From assembly GCA_038065115.1 (NCBI GenBank), contig JBBTRS010000020.1, positions 1-19,861 on the forward strand: a DNA stretch of 19,861 bases, written 5' to 3'. Below are positions 1 to 6,041 of this stretch, in pieces; within the stretch, counting starts at the first letter, position 1, and every line of letters starts with the position of its first letter. This DNA is from MFKM01 sp038065115 (lineage in GTDB: Bacteria; Patescibacteriota; Minisyncoccia; UBA6257; MFKM01). The notes beneath the pieces were generated by a model. The model made no database searches, was not told the DNA's origin, and worked only from the letters and a program-made list of their open reading frames with translations. Made by a program: the position numbers and the translations under genes.

Positions 1-251
1 AGTTTTTGCCAGAAGCTGAAAAGGATTTAGCAAAACTCGGTCGCGAAGTCCGACGGCGGATTATTGTTAAACTTGATTGGCTGCTGAAAAATTTCGAAAA
101 TATTCTTCCCGAAGTTTTAACGGGCGAATTTAAAGAATTTTATAAATTAAGGATTGGTGATTGGCGGGTTATATATAAAATCAATTGGGCGAATAATACA
201 ATTATTGTCTGCTATATAGATAAACGAGATAAGATTTACAAAAAAAGATAG
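1..251 (+). CDS. RelE/ParE-family toxin, 5' end cut by window edge
   Basis: The frame is open from the first bases and ends at TAG 249-251, giving at least 82 residues. It starts ...FLPEAEKDLAKLG and continues with a helical stretch, then GEFKEFYKLRIGDWRVIYKI and a final strand ending DKRDKIYKKR. This is the RelE/ParE type II toxin fold: the K-LR-GDWRVIY strand pair and the basic C-terminal strand are typical. Family members are usually 85-95 residues with an N-terminal strand before LPEAEKDL, so the true start almost certainly lies a few codons upstream of the window; the TTG at 6 is probably internal. RelE-type toxins cleave mRNA at the ribosome and ParE types poison gyrase; the sequence does not tell me which this is. 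An antitoxin would be expected next to it, and since none follows it is probably upstream, outside the window. A terminator follows at 313-344. Confidence 0.8.
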   Translation, partial: FLPEAEKDLAKLGREVRRRIIVKLDWLLKNFENILPEVLTGEFKEFYKLRIGDWRVIYKINWANNTIIVCYIDKRDKIYKKR

Positions 252-312
252 TAACCCCGAAGTAAACTTTCAAATAGTTTCTTTACTATGTATCAGAAAA
301 ATTCCCCTGTTT

Positions 313-344
313 CTCCTCCGACGCAAGTCGGAGGAGTTTTTTTT
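313..344 (+). terminator. Intrinsic terminator after the toxin gene
   Basis: A perfect 10-bp stem, CTCCTCCGAC (313-322) and GTCGGAGGAG (327-336), with a GCAA tetraloop is followed by eight T (337-344). Orientation fits the plus-strand toxin gene. On the minus strand no T-run follows the stem, so it is a poor terminator for parB, which ends at 354 in the convergent direction. Confidence 0.9.
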
Positions 345-353
345 AAATCTCAA

Positions 354-1469
354 TTAATTTAAATTTTCTTTGCAGATTTTTTTGATGATGGTGTCAAGCT
401 CTTCCGGAGAAAAGAATTTGATGATAATTTTCCCTTTATTTTGATTTTTGCTGATTTGGACTCTTGTTCCCAAAACTTCTTCCAGTTGGTTTTCCAGATA
501 ATTATTTTCCGGGTCCGCGGGTTGACCGGAAATATCCCCTGTTTTTATTTTTTCTTTTAAATCCCTAACGCTAAGATTATTGTCAATCAACTCCTGAAAA
601 AGCGCTTGTTGCTGATTCAAATCGCTAACCGCCAAAAGCGCTCTGGCCTGGCTCTCGTTTATTTTGTTTTGGGTTAAAGCGTCTTGGATATTAGATGGCA
701 AATTCAGCAACCGCAAAGTATTGGCAACCGCTTCCCGGCTTTTCCCCAATCTTTGGGCAATTTCTCTTTGGGTCAATCCGAATTCATCTTGCAGTTTAGC
801 GAAAGCGCGGGCCGTTTCCACTGGATTCAAATCGGCTCGCTGGAGGTTTTCGGTTATGGCCATTTCCAAGCGATCGGCTTCAATGTCAATTTTTTTGACG
901 ATTACCGGCACTTGTTCCAAACCCAGCATTTTAGCGGCTTTAAATCTCCGTTCGCCGGCAATCAATTGATAGCTTACCCGGGTGCCGTTTTCTGTTTCTT
1001 CTTCAATTTTGGAAACCAAAAGCGGCTGGAGAATGCCGAATTCCTGAATGGAAGCGGCCAATTCTTTTATTGATTCTTCATTGAAACTGCGTCTTGGCTG
1101 AAGGGGGTTGGGTTTTATTTTTTCAATTTCAATCAGAAATATGGATTCGCGTTGTTGAGTATGGGTTGAATTTTTTTTCTCAAAAACATCATTGTCCGTT
1201 TCGCTTAAATGTTTATTTACTGATTTTTGTTCTTCGTTTTTTTCGTCTTGATTAAAATCAATTTCGTTTTCGGAGTTTCGCGGTTTTGTTTCCGTTGAAT
1301 TTTCAACGCGAAAAATATCTGGCGTTTCTTGGGGTTTATCTTTTTGCGGGCTAGGCGGAGCAACCGGCAAAGAAACAGACGAAGCAACCGGCGAAGCCGT
1401 TATTTCTGGCGCTTTTTCTTCTTTGTTTTCTTGAGGAGGTATTAATGCTTCTAAACCGCGGCCGAGCAT
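354..1469 (-). CDS. parB: ParB chromosome-partition protein (CTPase, parS-binding)
   Basis: 371 residues. ParB spreads from parS sites as a CTP-dependent clamp and works with ParA in chromosome segregation. The conserved core begins near residue 110: ParB box I (KPNPLQPR, 119-126), the CTP/parS motif GERRFKAA (172-179), ENLQRADLNPVE (207-218), and a helix-turn-helix around 231-255 (GLTQREIAQRLGKSREAVAN). The C-terminal part (about 320-371) matches the dimerisation region. The first residues MLGRGLEALIPP are the usual ParB start and the likely ParA-contacting segment. Residues about 13-108 are a long low-complexity Pro/Ser/Glu/Asn/Lys tract, which makes the protein longer than the usual 280-300. 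The start is ATG with no Shine-Dalgarno; parA lies 22 bp upstream, so the two are surely cotranscribed. I saw no canonical parS site in the window. Confidence 0.95.
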   Translation of the reverse strand: MLGRGLEALIPPQENKEEKAPEITASPVASSVSLPVAPPSPQKDKPQETPDIFRVENSTETKPRNSENEIDFNQDEKNEEQKSVNKHLSETDNDVFEKKNSTHTQQRESIFLIEIEKIKPNPLQPRRSFNEESIKELAASIQEFGILQPLLVSKIEEETENGTRVSYQLIAGERRFKAAKMLGLEQVPVIVKKIDIEADRLEMAITENLQRADLNPVETARAFAKLQDEFGLTQREIAQRLGKSREAVANTLRLLNLPSNIQDALTQNKINESQARALLAVSDLNQQQALFQELIDNNLSVRDLKEKIKTGDISGQPADPENNYLENQLEEVLGTRVQISKNQNKGKIIIKFFSPEELDTIIKKICKENLN

Positions 1470-1491
1470 AATTTTGTTTATTAAAATAATT

Positions 1492-2301
1492 TTAAGTTAA
1501 TAAATTGCCGAAAGTTTGGGCGGCTAGCTGGAATTTTATTTCTTGTTCTTGCTGGCTGATAATTTCTTTGGCTAAAAACAGGTAAGCCCGGGCCGCCTGA
1601 CTGGAAGGAGCGTAAAGAATAATCGGTTTGCCGAAACTCGGGGCTTCAGCCAAAGCCACCGCTCTGGGTATTTCAATATTAAAAACATAATAAGGGAAAT
1701 GCTTTCTGACTTCCCTGACCACTTCTCGGGAAAGTTTCTCTGTTTTATTATACATCGTTAAAACGGCTCCGGCTACTTTTAATTCATAACCAAGGTTTTG
1801 ACGAATGAGATCAATAGTTTTTAAAAGCTGACCGATTCCTTCCAGGCTGTAATATTCGCATTGAATCGGCATTAAAACTTCATCGGCGGCGACTAAGCCG
1901 TTTATGGTAAGAAGATTAAGAGAGGGCGGCAAATCTATGAATATGAAGTCGTATAAATGCCTGACTTGGTTAATTACTTTTCTTAACTGATATTCTCTTT
2001 CGGGCAGAGAAATCAATTCCACTAAAGCGCCGGCTAAATCTTGGGAAGCCGGAATAATTTCATAGCCGAAGATAGCCGTTCTTTTTATTAATTGGCTGGA
2101 AATGGAGCCGCTCGTTATGGCGTCATAAATTGATTCCTGGGAATTCATTATGCCTAAACCGGAAGAAGCATTGGCTTGGGGGTCAAAATCAACCAAAAGA
2201 CAACGTTGGCCTAAAGCGGCCAAATAAGCTCCGAGGTTCATTGCCGTGGTTGTTTTTCCCACTCCCCCTTTTTGATTACAAATCGCAATAACACGAGCCA
2301 T
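1492..2301 (-). CDS. parA: ParA/Soj chromosome-partition ATPase
   Basis: 269 residues, the usual length for chromosomal ParA/Soj. The deviant Walker A motif KGGVGKTTTAMN follows MARVIAICNQ directly, with the signature lysine. Walker A' is LLVDFDPQANAS and Walker B is FIFIDLPPSLN. The protein binds nucleoid DNA non-specifically as an ATP dimer and is released by ParB, moving the origin region. There is no N-terminal HTH, so it is the small chromosomal (type Ib-like) form rather than a plasmid P1-type autorepressor. It is first in a parA-parB operon and faces away from tRNA-Leu. The ATG has no Shine-Dalgarno; a promoter whose -10 ends 8 bp before the ATG suggests a leaderless mRNA. Confidence 0.96.
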   Translation of the reverse strand: MARVIAICNQKGGVGKTTTAMNLGAYLAALGQRCLLVDFDPQANASSGLGIMNSQESIYDAITSGSISSQLIKRTAIFGYEIIPASQDLAGALVELISLPEREYQLRKVINQVRHLYDFIFIDLPPSLNLLTINGLVAADEVLMPIQCEYYSLEGIGQLLKTIDLIRQNLGYELKVAGAVLTMYNKTEKLSREVVREVRKHFPYYVFNIEIPRAVALAEAPSFGKPIILYAPSSQAARAYLFLAKEIISQQEQEIKFQLAAQTFGNLLT

Positions 2302-2309
2302 GTTTATTT

Positions 2310-2338
2310 ACTATAACAAAAATTTATGGCATTATCAA
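2310..2338 (-). promoter_or_regulatory. parAB promoter, probably leaderless
   Basis: On the minus strand TTGATA (2338-2333) and TATAGT (2315-2310) are separated by exactly 17 bp. The -10 ends 8 bases before the parA ATG (2301), so the predicted start falls within about 0-3 bases of the ATG and leaves no room for a ribosome binding site. The element fills the 44-bp gap to the divergent tRNA gene. Confidence 0.75.
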
Positions 2339-2345
2339 TGTTAAT

Positions 2346-2431
2346 GCCCGGGTGGCGGAATGGTAGACGCACAGGACTCAAAATCCTGCGATCGCAAGGT
2401 CATGAGAGTTCGACTCTCTCCTCGGGCACCA
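2346..2431 (+). tRNA. tRNA-Leu (anticodon CAA), CCA encoded
   Basis: 86 nt. Acceptor stem GCCCGGG pairs with CTCGGGC (2421-2427, one G-U), discriminator A2428 and encoded CCA 2429-2431. The anticodon stem CAGGA/TCCTG closes loop CTCAAAA, giving anticodon CAA, which reads UUG leucine codons. The long variable arm, with GATC/GGTC closing a GCAA loop, confirms a class II tRNA. The T arm is GAGAG/CTCTC around TTCGACT. All parts are intact. Confidence 0.96.
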
Positions 2432-2600
2432 AGTGGGAAAAGTCAAAGAGTTTCGGTTCGCCTCGCTTCGCTCGGCGACTAATTTGTATTCAATTTTTAG
2501 GGTAAAAACGAATTGGCGGTTTCGCATTTTGGGGGAAGAAAATTTTTTTATATTGTCTGTTGCAGAAATTTTGATGAATTTCTGTTTTTTGTTTTAACGA
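2432..2600. other. Intergenic, no gene seen
   Basis: The stretch between the tRNA and the radical SAM promoter holds a GC-rich imperfect palindromic patch near 2460-2480, rich in TCGC/GCGA words, and a T-rich part around 2530-2600. I see no credible coding frame and no clear terminator for the tRNA. Confidence 0.5.
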
Positions 2601-2629
2601 TTGACACATAACTAATTTTAAACTAATTT
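2601..2629 (+). promoter_or_regulatory. Probable promoter of the radical SAM gene
   Basis: TTGACA (2601-2606), a 17-bp spacer and TAATTT (2624-2629). The -35 is perfect and the -10 is weak. The start would be near 2636, giving a leader of about 38 nt that contains the Shine-Dalgarno AAGGAGG (2661-2667). Confidence 0.55.
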
Positions 2630-2673
2630 GAAGGTAAAGAACCTTAACAATTTGTACCATAAGGAGGGAATTT

Positions 2674-3699
2674 ATGTATAAATTAAGGGAAGTTGTTATT
2701 GAAACGACTAAACTGTGCAATCTTAACTGCATTCACTGCGGTTCTGATTGCGGACACAAAGCAGCGGAAGAAGAACTTTCCATTAAAGAATGGGAAGATG
2801 TGCTTTTTCAGCTTTCTGAAATGAAAGTCGAGAAAGTCGTTTTTTCTGGCGGTGAACCGACTCTGAAAAATGGGTTTGAAAACTTAATCTTATTTGCAGG
2901 CAGGTTAGGAGTGAAAACCGGATTTATCAGTAATGGACTTCTTGCATTCAGTAAGCCGTTACAAAAAACTATTCGTCAGAGCAATCCCTTTGCAGTTGGA
3001 CTGAGTATTGATGGCTTGAAAGAAACTCACAATAGGGTCAGGAGGAGCAGAAATAGTTGGGGAGGATTGATGCGGAACATTTCAATTCTTCAGGAGATTG
3101 GCATTCAGATTTGTGTAGTTACAACTTTACATAAACTGAACTATCACGAATTGCCACGGCTCGCGAGATTACTTGATTTTGCCGAAATAGATTCTTGGCA
3201 AATTCAACTTGCAATGCCTTCAGGCAGAATGAAGAAACAAGCCAATCTGCTGATAGAGGAAGAAGACTTTAAAAAAATCTGCAGAGAAATATTGTCGTTG
3301 AGGAATTTGTATCCAACATTGAATATTCAGTCAGCCGACTGTTTTGGCTTAGCACCTGAAAATTCAATCAGGTCTGATTACTGGACAGGATGCACGGCTG
3401 GAATTTCCTCAATGGCAATTGACGCTTACGGAAACATAATGCCCTGCCTTTCCCTACAGAACAATCAATGGCGTGAGAATTCCAAGAAAAAGCCTATAGT
3501 TGAAATATGGGAAAATTCATTGGAATTTGATTTCAATCGGAACTTCAAAATCGAGAATGTGAAAGGGAGGTGCGAGAACTGTAATCTCTTAGAAGAGTGC
3601 CGAGGTGGTTGTAACAGCCAGTCGTTTTCATATTACGGCTGTTTCCATAGTTCACCATTTTGTTTTTCCAGGAGTTTTTACCAACAACCAATGAAATGA
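2674..3699 (+). CDS. Radical SAM protein with SPASM domain, candidate peptide/protein maturase
   Basis: 341 residues. The radical SAM cluster motif CxxxCxxC is C15, C19, C22 (CNLNCIHC), followed by the SAM-contacting GGEPTL motif near residue 60. The C-terminus carries a full SPASM cysteine set: CX12GX4C (C240 to C258) then CX2CX5CX3C (C300, C303, C309, C313), and further Cys at 323 and 330, enough to bind two auxiliary 4Fe-4S clusters. SPASM enzymes include peptide maturases (PqqE, AlbA, MftC types) and anaerobic sulfatase-activating enzymes; no sulfatase is seen here. The start is ATG with strong AAGGAGG. The next gene starts 12 bp after the TGA stop and shares a terminator, so it is the obvious substrate or partner candidate. 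Function beyond the family is inference. Confidence 0.9.
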   Translation: MYKLREVVIETTKLCNLNCIHCGSDCGHKAAEEELSIKEWEDVLFQLSEMKVEKVVFSGGEPTLKNGFENLILFAGRLGVKTGFISNGLLAFSKPLQKTIRQSNPFAVGLSIDGLKETHNRVRRSRNSWGGLMRNISILQEIGIQICVVTTLHKLNYHELPRLARLLDFAEIDSWQIQLAMPSGRMKKQANLLIEEEDFKKICREILSLRNLYPTLNIQSADCFGLAPENSIRSDYWTGCTAGISSMAIDAYGNIMPCLSLQNNQWRENSKKKPIVEIWENSLEFDFNRNFKIENVKGRCENCNLLEECRGGCNSQSFSYYGCFHSSPFCFSRSFYQQPMK

Positions 3700-3711
3700 A
3701 AGGAGGAGCGC

Positions 3712-4164
3712 ATGAATAATGCCATCAGTTTAATCAAGGAAGACCTGCAGAGGCACAAGATAGCCGTTACATTGCCCAGCGAGCAGGACGAGAAGTCGCT
3801 GTATCTGATATTGATAACAGCGAAAACCAGCAAACTCAAAGACCTCAAGAAGACATACGACAGCAAGGCGACAAGGACACACTTGAAGATTGCCAAGAAG
3901 ATTTTCGGAGAGGATGAGACAGAAAATGTCTACGGAGTCCTCATTGACGAGAGCCTTCAGATGGTTTTTGCCTTCAATCGTGATTTTGCCGACTACAATA
4001 GCAAGAAGAAGGAGATCGTTTTTAAGGACATTGACGATGTCCTGATAGACAGAATTGAGGTAAAAGATAAGGGAGAGTTTCCAATTCCACGACCAAGTAG
4101 CGGGAGGATGTTCCCAGGCGGTGGTGGGAGATTTCTCATTAAATACTCTCTCACTGAAAAGTAA
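3712..4164 (+). CDS. Unknown 150-residue protein with Gly/Arg/Pro-rich tail; possible radical SAM substrate
   Basis: I do not recognise this family. Residues 1-118 look like a folded, charged alpha/beta domain (strands near 29-36 YLILITAK and 73-90) with many Lys, Asp and Glu. The last 30 residues change character: GEFPIPRPSSGRMFPGGGGR (121-140) then FLIKYSLTEK, a flexible tail. There are no cysteines, so any maturation would not be thioether formation. It begins with ATG behind AAAGGAGGAGCGC, 12 bp after the radical SAM gene, and both end at one terminator, which suggests a two-gene unit. Codon use is odd: about 15 AAG to 5 AAA lysine codons by hand count, whereas the adjacent radical SAM gene is about 4 to 18. 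This suggests a different origin. A precursor with a long leader, a protein whose tail is modified, or an unrelated protein are all possible. Confidence 0.75.
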   Translation: MNNAISLIKEDLQRHKIAVTLPSEQDEKSLYLILITAKTSKLKDLKKTYDSKATRTHLKIAKKIFGEDETENVYGVLIDESLQMVFAFNRDFADYNSKKKEIVFKDIDDVLIDRIEVKDKGEFPIPRPSSGRMFPGGGGRFLIKYSLTEK

Positions 4165-4181
4165 CAAATCAAATTTTCAAC

Positions 4182-4222
4182 AAGGGGACTCAGTTTAAAA
4201 AACTGAATCCCCTTTTTCTTTT
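4182..4222 (+). terminator. Intrinsic terminator of the radical SAM unit
   Basis: AAGGGGACTCAGTTT (4182-4196) pairs with AAACTGAATCCCCTT (4200-4214) with one mismatch, followed by TTTTTCTTTT. It closes the radical SAM and 150-residue protein pair 18 bp after the stop codon. Confidence 0.9.
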
Positions 4223-4270
4223 CCGAAAAGAATTTGCCGCCAAAGCAGTAAATTTTTCAAGCTCATTTCA

Positions 4271-4299
4271 TTGACAAACAATGATATATTTGCTATAAT
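4271..4299 (+). promoter_or_regulatory. Full consensus extended -10 promoter for the MYG1-like gene
   Basis: TTGACA (4271-4276), a 17-bp spacer, TGC then TATAAT (4294-4299). Both hexamers are perfect and the TGn extended -10 is present. This is the strongest promoter by sequence in the window. The expected start near 4306 gives a leader of about 155 nt. Confidence 0.92.
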
Positions 4300-4305
4300 T
4301 AAAGA

Positions 4306-4460
4306 ATCAGGATAAAACAGTAATTTTCTGGGAAAAGCCTTAAAAATTCTGTTTTAAATCCAGATTAAGTACATTTATAATTTAAAAATCGGAAAGGGGC
4401 ATTGTTGCCCAAATTAAATAAACCCGGAGCGTTTTGCTCCAACAAAAGGAGGGCAGGGCC
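4306..4460 (+). other. Long 5' leader with two small hairpins before the MYG1-like gene
   Basis: The predicted leader is about 155 nt and holds GGGC/GCCC (4397-4400 with 4407-4410) and GGAGC/GCTCC (4426-4430 with 4436-4440), the latter just upstream of the Shine-Dalgarno AAGGAGG (4446-4452). I cannot match it to a known riboswitch class. The hairpins are short and may be incidental. Confidence 0.4.
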
Positions 4461-5519
4461 ATGATAGTAACGCACGAAAGACCGCATTTTGATGAATATA
4501 CGGCGATTTTTCTTCTCAAAAAATTCGGGGAGAATAAATTTCCGGGTATTAGCAAATCCAGGGTTATTTATGGATACGAAGAGGGCCTTCAACGTTCCGC
4601 TCATGAAGAGATAATTTACGAAAAAGAAAGAACGCTTTTTATCGGAGTTGGCGGCGGAAGATTTGACGAACATCCGGTTGCCAACGGAGAACGCAAACAA
4701 AATGAATGCGCCGCGACTCTCGTGGCTAAAGCGCTCGGAATAGCAGACGACCCGGCGCTTGAAAAAATTCTGAAGTTCGCGCTTAACAGCGATATTAAAG
4801 CGGCGGCTTCTCCTTTTGATCTCGCCTACATCACCAAGGTTATGCATCAGAGATATCCGGACAATCCGGATAAGGTGATGGAATGGGTAATGGCAGGTCT
4901 TGAGGCGAAATACCAGGAACAAGATAGTTTTTTCAATGAAGCCAAAAAAGAATTTGATCGAATGGCTAAAATTGAAGAAATTCCCGGCCCTCGCGGAGTA
5001 TTATTGAGGATGGCGACGGTTGTTTCTGACGATGAGCAGATAAACAAATTCGCGCGTTCTGCCTACGGTGGAAATACCGCTATCGTTATTCAGAGAAAAT
5101 CGTCTGGCAATGTTCAGATTTATACCGATAAACGGTATGGATTGCGTTTAAATGACGTTGCTCAAATGATTCGCCTGGAAGAACAAAAAGCGAAAGGGAA
5201 AATTATTACGAAAAATTGGGCAATGCTGGCTTCTGAAAAAGTAATTGGCGCGGAAGAATGGTTTTTTCACCATATCGGTCAAATGCTTCTTAATGGTAGC
5301 TTGACCGCGACTGGTGTGCCGACCACGAAGATTCCTCTTGAGAAAATTCAAGAAATTGTCCGGATTGGAATCAATCCGAACGCTTTTGAGCCAAAATTCG
5401 CTTCGCGGTGCAAAAGAGGAATATGCGCCGTTTCTTTGATAAAAGGAGATCGGTGCTCGTGGTACGATTTCGGGTTGCAACGATGCCGGAAAATACGTTT
5501 TGAGATGAGAAAGGAATAG
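4461..5519 (+). CDS. MYG1-like (DHH-related) putative metal-dependent hydrolase
   Basis: 352 residues from the ATG at 4461, chosen over the in-frame TTG at 4434 because AAAGGAGG precedes it. The N-terminus THERPHFDE (4-12) matches the TH-x3-H-x-DE metal motif of MYG1/UPF0160 proteins, and VGGGRFDEHP (63-72) matches their VGG...FDHH motif with Glu for the first His. NECAATLVAKALGI (81-94) fits the following helix, and NSD (109-111) a conserved Asp. MYG1 relatives are DHH-like phosphoesterases and the human protein is a 3'-5' RNA exonuclease; the substrate here is unknown. The C-terminus, from about residue 320, carries four Cys (CKRGIC...CSW...CRK) that I do not associate with MYG1 and that could bind zinc. 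The gene is a separate unit with a consensus promoter and two terminators. The assignment is a motif-level judgement. Confidence 0.65.
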   Translation: MIVTHERPHFDEYTAIFLLKKFGENKFPGISKSRVIYGYEEGLQRSAHEEIIYEKERTLFIGVGGGRFDEHPVANGERKQNECAATLVAKALGIADDPALEKILKFALNSDIKAAASPFDLAYITKVMHQRYPDNPDKVMEWVMAGLEAKYQEQDSFFNEAKKEFDRMAKIEEIPGPRGVLLRMATVVSDDEQINKFARSAYGGNTAIVIQRKSSGNVQIYTDKRYGLRLNDVAQMIRLEEQKAKGKIITKNWAMLASEKVIGAEEWFFHHIGQMLLNGSLTATGVPTTKIPLEKIQEIVRIGINPNAFEPKFASRCKRGICAVSLIKGDRCSWYDFGLQRCRKIRFEMRKE

Positions 5520-5550
5520 CAGTTTCAATCTCAATTCGTATTGCGTATTT

Positions 5551-5604
5551 GCCTCGTTAGGGATTTCCCTGTTATCAGGGAAATTCTTAACGAGGCATTT
5601 TTTA
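5551..5604 (+). terminator. Strong intrinsic terminator after the MYG1-like gene
   Basis: A 21-bp stem, 5551-5571 with 5576-5596, has only two G-U pairs as interruptions, a TTAT loop, and a following ATTTTTTA run. Confidence 0.92.
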
Positions 5605-5638
5605 TTAAAAAAACAGCGAAGTGTCTTTATAGATCGTC

Positions 5639-5668
5639 AAACCGCCGATTAAGCGGTTTTGTTTTTTT
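5639..5668 (+). terminator. Second terminator in tandem
   Basis: AAACCGC (5639-5645) pairs with GCGGTTT (5653-5659) and is followed by TGTTTTTTT. It sits 34 bp after the first terminator and just ahead of the next promoter, insulating the sigma-like gene from the strongly promoted upstream gene. Confidence 0.75.
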
Positions 5669-5673
5669 AAAGC

Positions 5674-5702
5674 TTGACATTTTTAATAAAATCTGCTTAA
5701 TT
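5674..5702 (+). promoter_or_regulatory. Probable promoter of the sigma region-4 protein
   Basis: TTGACA (5674-5679), a 17-bp spacer ending in TGC, then TTAATT (5697-5702). The -35 is perfect and the extended -10 TGC is present; the -10 hexamer is poor (3 of 6), as may suit an activator-dependent or weak promoter. Confidence 0.55.
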
Positions 5703-5728
5703 AATGTTATTACTAGAATGGTTCTGGT

Positions 5729-5751
5729 AATCCTTGCGCAAGGATTTGCGC
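5729..5751 (+). promoter_or_regulatory. Overlapping palindromes upstream of the sigma region-4 gene
   Basis: AATCCTTGCGCAAGGATT (5729-5746) is a perfect 18-bp palindrome. A second inverted repeat overlaps it: GCGCAA (5736-5741), GGAT, TTGCGC (5746-5751). The region lies between the promoter and the Shine-Dalgarno (AAGGAG, 5764-5769). It could be an operator for a dimeric regulator, or alternative RNA hairpins in the leader near the ribosome binding site. Confidence 0.6.
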
Positions 5752-5774
5752 TAGCACCTTAAAAAGGAGAATAT

Positions 5775-5990
5775 ATGGAAGAAAAATCCTTTATTTTATC
5801 TGAAAGAGAGAAGTTGGTTATAAGATTAAGATTTGGTTTCGAAGATAATGAAAAAATGAGTTTTAGAAAAATTGGCCAAAAAATCGGAGCAACGCCTGGA
5901 CAGGTTCGGCAAATCCAGTTTAAGGCTTTGGATAAAATCAAAAAAAAATTCAATCAACCTAGCAAACCTAGGGAGCATTACCTCTATTAG
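5775..5990 (+). CDS. Small stand-alone sigma-70 region-4-like HTH protein
   Basis: 71 residues. LSEREKLVIRLRFGFEDN (9-26) followed by SFRKIGQKIGATPGQVRQIQ (32-51) and FKALDKIKKKF reproduces sigma-70 region 4: the L-REk-VIRLRFG helix, then the helix-turn-helix with the VRQIe-kAL-K signature that reads the -35 element. There is no region 2, so it cannot recognise a -10 or act as a complete sigma factor. It may bind DNA at -35-like sites or contact RNA polymerase, or it may be a fragment that took on a new role. ATG with AAGGAG at 5-bp spacing. It is a single-gene unit with its own promoter, a palindromic leader and a terminator at 6006-6040. The family assignment is clear; the function is inference. 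Confidence 0.82.
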   Translation: MEEKSFILSEREKLVIRLRFGFEDNEKMSFRKIGQKIGATPGQVRQIQFKALDKIKKKFNQPSKPREHYLY

Positions 5991-6005
5991 ATAATACAAA
6001 CAACC

Positions 6006-6040
6006 AAAAAGGCGTTTTAAAAAAACGCCTTTTTTATTTT
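6006..6040. terminator. Bidirectional terminator between sigma-like gene and PAP2 gene
   Basis: AAAAAGGCGTTTT (6006-6018) pairs with AAAACGCCTTTTT (6022-6034), followed by ATTTT on the plus strand and, on the minus strand, by the T-rich complement. It ends the sigma-like gene from the left and the convergent PAP2 gene (stop at 6042) from the right. Confidence 0.88.
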
Positions 6041-6041
6041 A

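Noticed and set aside
354..2301. A parS site near parAB
   Set aside because: I looked for TGTTTCACGTGAAACA-like palindromes and found none in the window.
2460..2480. GC-rich patch after the tRNA as a terminator or attachment site
   Set aside because: The two halves do not pair well, no T-run follows, and I found no second copy of the tRNA 3' end that would mark an integrated element.
4434..4460. TTG start adding nine residues to the MYG1-like protein
   Set aside because: The region is the leader hairpin and Shine-Dalgarno; the ATG at 4461 has ideal spacing and begins the conserved motif.
5541..5762. Open frame of 73 codons
   Set aside because: It runs through two intrinsic terminators, a promoter and a palindrome, has no ribosome binding site and no recognisable protein features.
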